From the NCBI GenBank assembly GCA_002455215.1, contig DKKK01000131.1, positions 1 to 6,319 of the forward strand: a DNA stretch of 6,319 nt, given 5' to 3'. How positions within the stretch are numbered: position 1 is the first letter of the stretch; every line of letters starts with the position of its first letter. The translations under genes were made by a program, and so were the position numbers. Below the pieces are notes generated by a model. It was not told the origin of the DNA and searched no databases. It saw only the letters and a program-made list of their open reading frames with translations. Source of the stretch: Anaerolineales bacterium UBA6668 (lineage in GTDB: Bacteria; Chloroflexota; Anaerolineae; Anaerolineales; UBA6668). Of the stretch, positions 5,111 through 6,319 are shown in pieces.

Positions 5111-6215
5111 TTTTGTGACAAAAAACCCATCACTCCCTTTCCCTTATCCACGCCGCGTGATTGCCAGAAGCTTACTGCGCGTGTTGGGTAGAGCCGCCAT
5201 TGCCGGACTGTTGCGCTTGGAAGTGACTGGTATGGAAAATTGGGTGCGCACGGCTAGCCCGCTTATCGTGGCGGGAAATCATGTAGCGTATATTGAAGTG
5301 CTATTGCTGGTGTGCCTAGCGCCCCGCCAAGTAGAGTTGATAGGAGCGGCGGATGTGCCGTTTGGCAAATTCGCGCCGTTGGTAAATGCCTATGGCATCA
5401 TTCCCATCCAGCGTGGCAACACCGACCGCGCCACACTCAATGCCGCCTTGGGTGTGCTTCACCAAAATGGCGTGCTGGGGGTCTTTCCAGAAGGGGGCAT
5501 TTGGAACACACAATTGCGGCGCGGGCATCCGGGCGTGGCCTGGCTGAGCCAAAAGGCGCAAGCCCCGATTTTGCCAATTGGCTTTGGTGGCTTAAGTGGC
5601 GCGATAGACGCGGCGCTAAAAGGTAAACGTCCGCGTGTGCAAATGAATATTGGGCAGTTACTGCCGCCCGTCTCAGATGAAGGAAGCAACCTTGCCCGCA
5701 AACACAACCTGCAACAAGCCGCTGACCAAGTGATGCAAGCCATTGGCTCGCTACTTCCACCCGCAGAGCAAGCACGCGCTTTGCCACAAATTCGTGACGA
5801 ACAGTTTGAGTTTGCTGTGGAACGGGTGGCGCAAGGGGAATTTCTACCCCGCTTGCCAGTTGCTCCTGCCATTGGGCAATTGCTGTTCTCGCCAGTGGTT
5901 TTGGATGTACTCCACACGCAAAATTATGATGTGGACGGCTTGTTGACGATAGCAACCCCCCAGACGGTTGAGCGGGTACTGACGGGTTTGATGGCTGTGG
6001 AAGTGTATTTGCAATCCCATAATCCGTATTTTCTTAGTTATCGGTTTGGCAATGCAACTGCACTGGCAATGCGTTCCGGTTTACAGGCACTTGCCCAACA
6101 GTTGCAAACCTTGCCCGCTAGCGAGCAGATTATTTTGCGTCCAGTTCGTCAGTACATTCGCCTGCAAGACGGGGACAGTGTACAGGAATTTTTGCCCACC
6201 CGCCATCGCCACTAA
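5103..6215 (+). CDS. PlsC-like 1-acylglycerol-phosphate acyltransferase family protein with extra C-terminal region
   Basis: Probably a membrane-associated acyltransferase that transfers an acyl chain to a lysophospholipid or related acceptor. The acyltransferase domain spans about 35-190. Block I reads NHVAYIE (H60 to E65), an HX4E where the family normally has HX4D. Block II is GIIPIQRG (98-105), block III FPEGG (128-132) and block IV ILPIGF (156-161). Residues about 222-370, after the normal end of the domain, match nothing I recognise. They contain patches such as LLFSPVVLDVLHTQNYDVDGLL and end polar (RHRH). The start shown is a GTG overlapping the end of the transporter gene by 8 bp; a second GTG at 5115 is also possible. 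It is the last gene of the rightward unit. The family call is firm; the substrate is open, and the altered catalytic acid makes activity uncertain. Confidence 0.85.
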   Translation: MSNFVTKNPSLPFPYPRRVIARSLLRVLGRAAIAGLLRLEVTGMENWVRTASPLIVAGNHVAYIEVLLLVCLAPRQVELIGAADVPFGKFAPLVNAYGIIPIQRGNTDRATLNAALGVLHQNGVLGVFPEGGIWNTQLRRGHPGVAWLSQKAQAPILPIGFGGLSGAIDAALKGKRPRVQMNIGQLLPPVSDEGSNLARKHNLQQAADQVMQAIGSLLPPAEQARALPQIRDEQFEFAVERVAQGEFLPRLPVAPAIGQLLFSPVVLDVLHTQNYDVDGLLTIATPQTVERVLTGLMAVEVYLQSHNPYFLSYRFGNATALAMRSGLQALAQQLQTLPASEQIILRPVRQYIRLQDGDSVQEFLPTRHRH

Positions 6216-6256
6216 AACCAACCTGTAGCAAGGGTGGCTGTCGCTAAAGTAGCCTT

Positions 6257-6284
6257 GTTACAAAAGTGCTTCTTTTTGTGTAAC
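6257..6284 (+). terminator. Weak imperfect hairpin, possible end of operon
   Basis: GTTACA (6257-6262) pairs with TGTAAC (6279-6284). After a bulged G, AAA pairs with TTT of the T-run at 6273-6277. It lies 41 bp after the acyltransferase stop. There is no T-run downstream of the hairpin, and the stem is short and AT-rich, so this is at best a weak terminator. Nothing else is recognisable in 6216-6319. Confidence 0.2.
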
Positions 6285-6319
6285 TGCTCAGCCTGGTTTG
6301 GCGCAACTAACAATCCTGG

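Noticed and set aside
5437..5955. 172-codon minus-strand frame opposite the acyltransferase gene
   Set aside because: It lies wholly within a gene with clear family motifs, has no ribosome site, and its composition is typical of antisense reading.
6216..6319. A second attC-like site after the acyltransferase gene
   Set aside because: Candidate boxes (GTTTGGC, AACTAAC) do not fit GTTRRRY or RYYYAAC and do not pair in the attC order.

Overview
The window looks like the recombination platform of a chromosomal integron, joined to what seems to be a resident chromosomal operon. The operon points to Chloroflexota, possibly Anaerolineae. Its compact SbcC/Rad50-like ATPase, with its N-terminal sequence style, and the SH3-domain lipoprotein both resemble proteins I associate with that phylum. 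This is recalled family resemblance, not a search, so the assignment is tentative (about 0.5).

Left part (1-984): two small genes read leftward, an SH3-like lipoprotein (37-372) and a single-pass membrane protein (393-788). They are separated by only 20 bp and are visibly AT-rich. The window edge at 1-27 holds the first half of an attC-like site immediately after the lipoprotein gene. An attI-like crossover core (827-842) lies just upstream of the membrane-protein gene. The two genes therefore look like one two-gene cassette in the first position of an integron. The gap 789-984 holds the attI region and five copies of an 11-bp motif, TTATACGGAAT or its complement. Two of these copies lie within a 34-bp near-perfect palindrome that reads as a good sigma-70-type promoter on both strands.

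Middle (985-1965): intI, an integron integrase of 326 residues, complete with all catalytic residues and the IntI-specific insertion. It is transcribed away from the cassette, the classic divergent layout. The palindromic promoter could drive intI rightward and serve as the cassette promoter (Pc) leftward.

Right part (2044-6215): three rightward, overlapping or closely packed genes. They are an SbcC/Rad50-like ATPase with a zinc hook, a 10-helix EamA/DMT transporter, and a PlsC-like acyltransferase with an unusual HX4E in place of HX4D. They look like one transcription unit with no obvious functional link between the products. The last 104 bp (6216-6319) contain no recognised gene.
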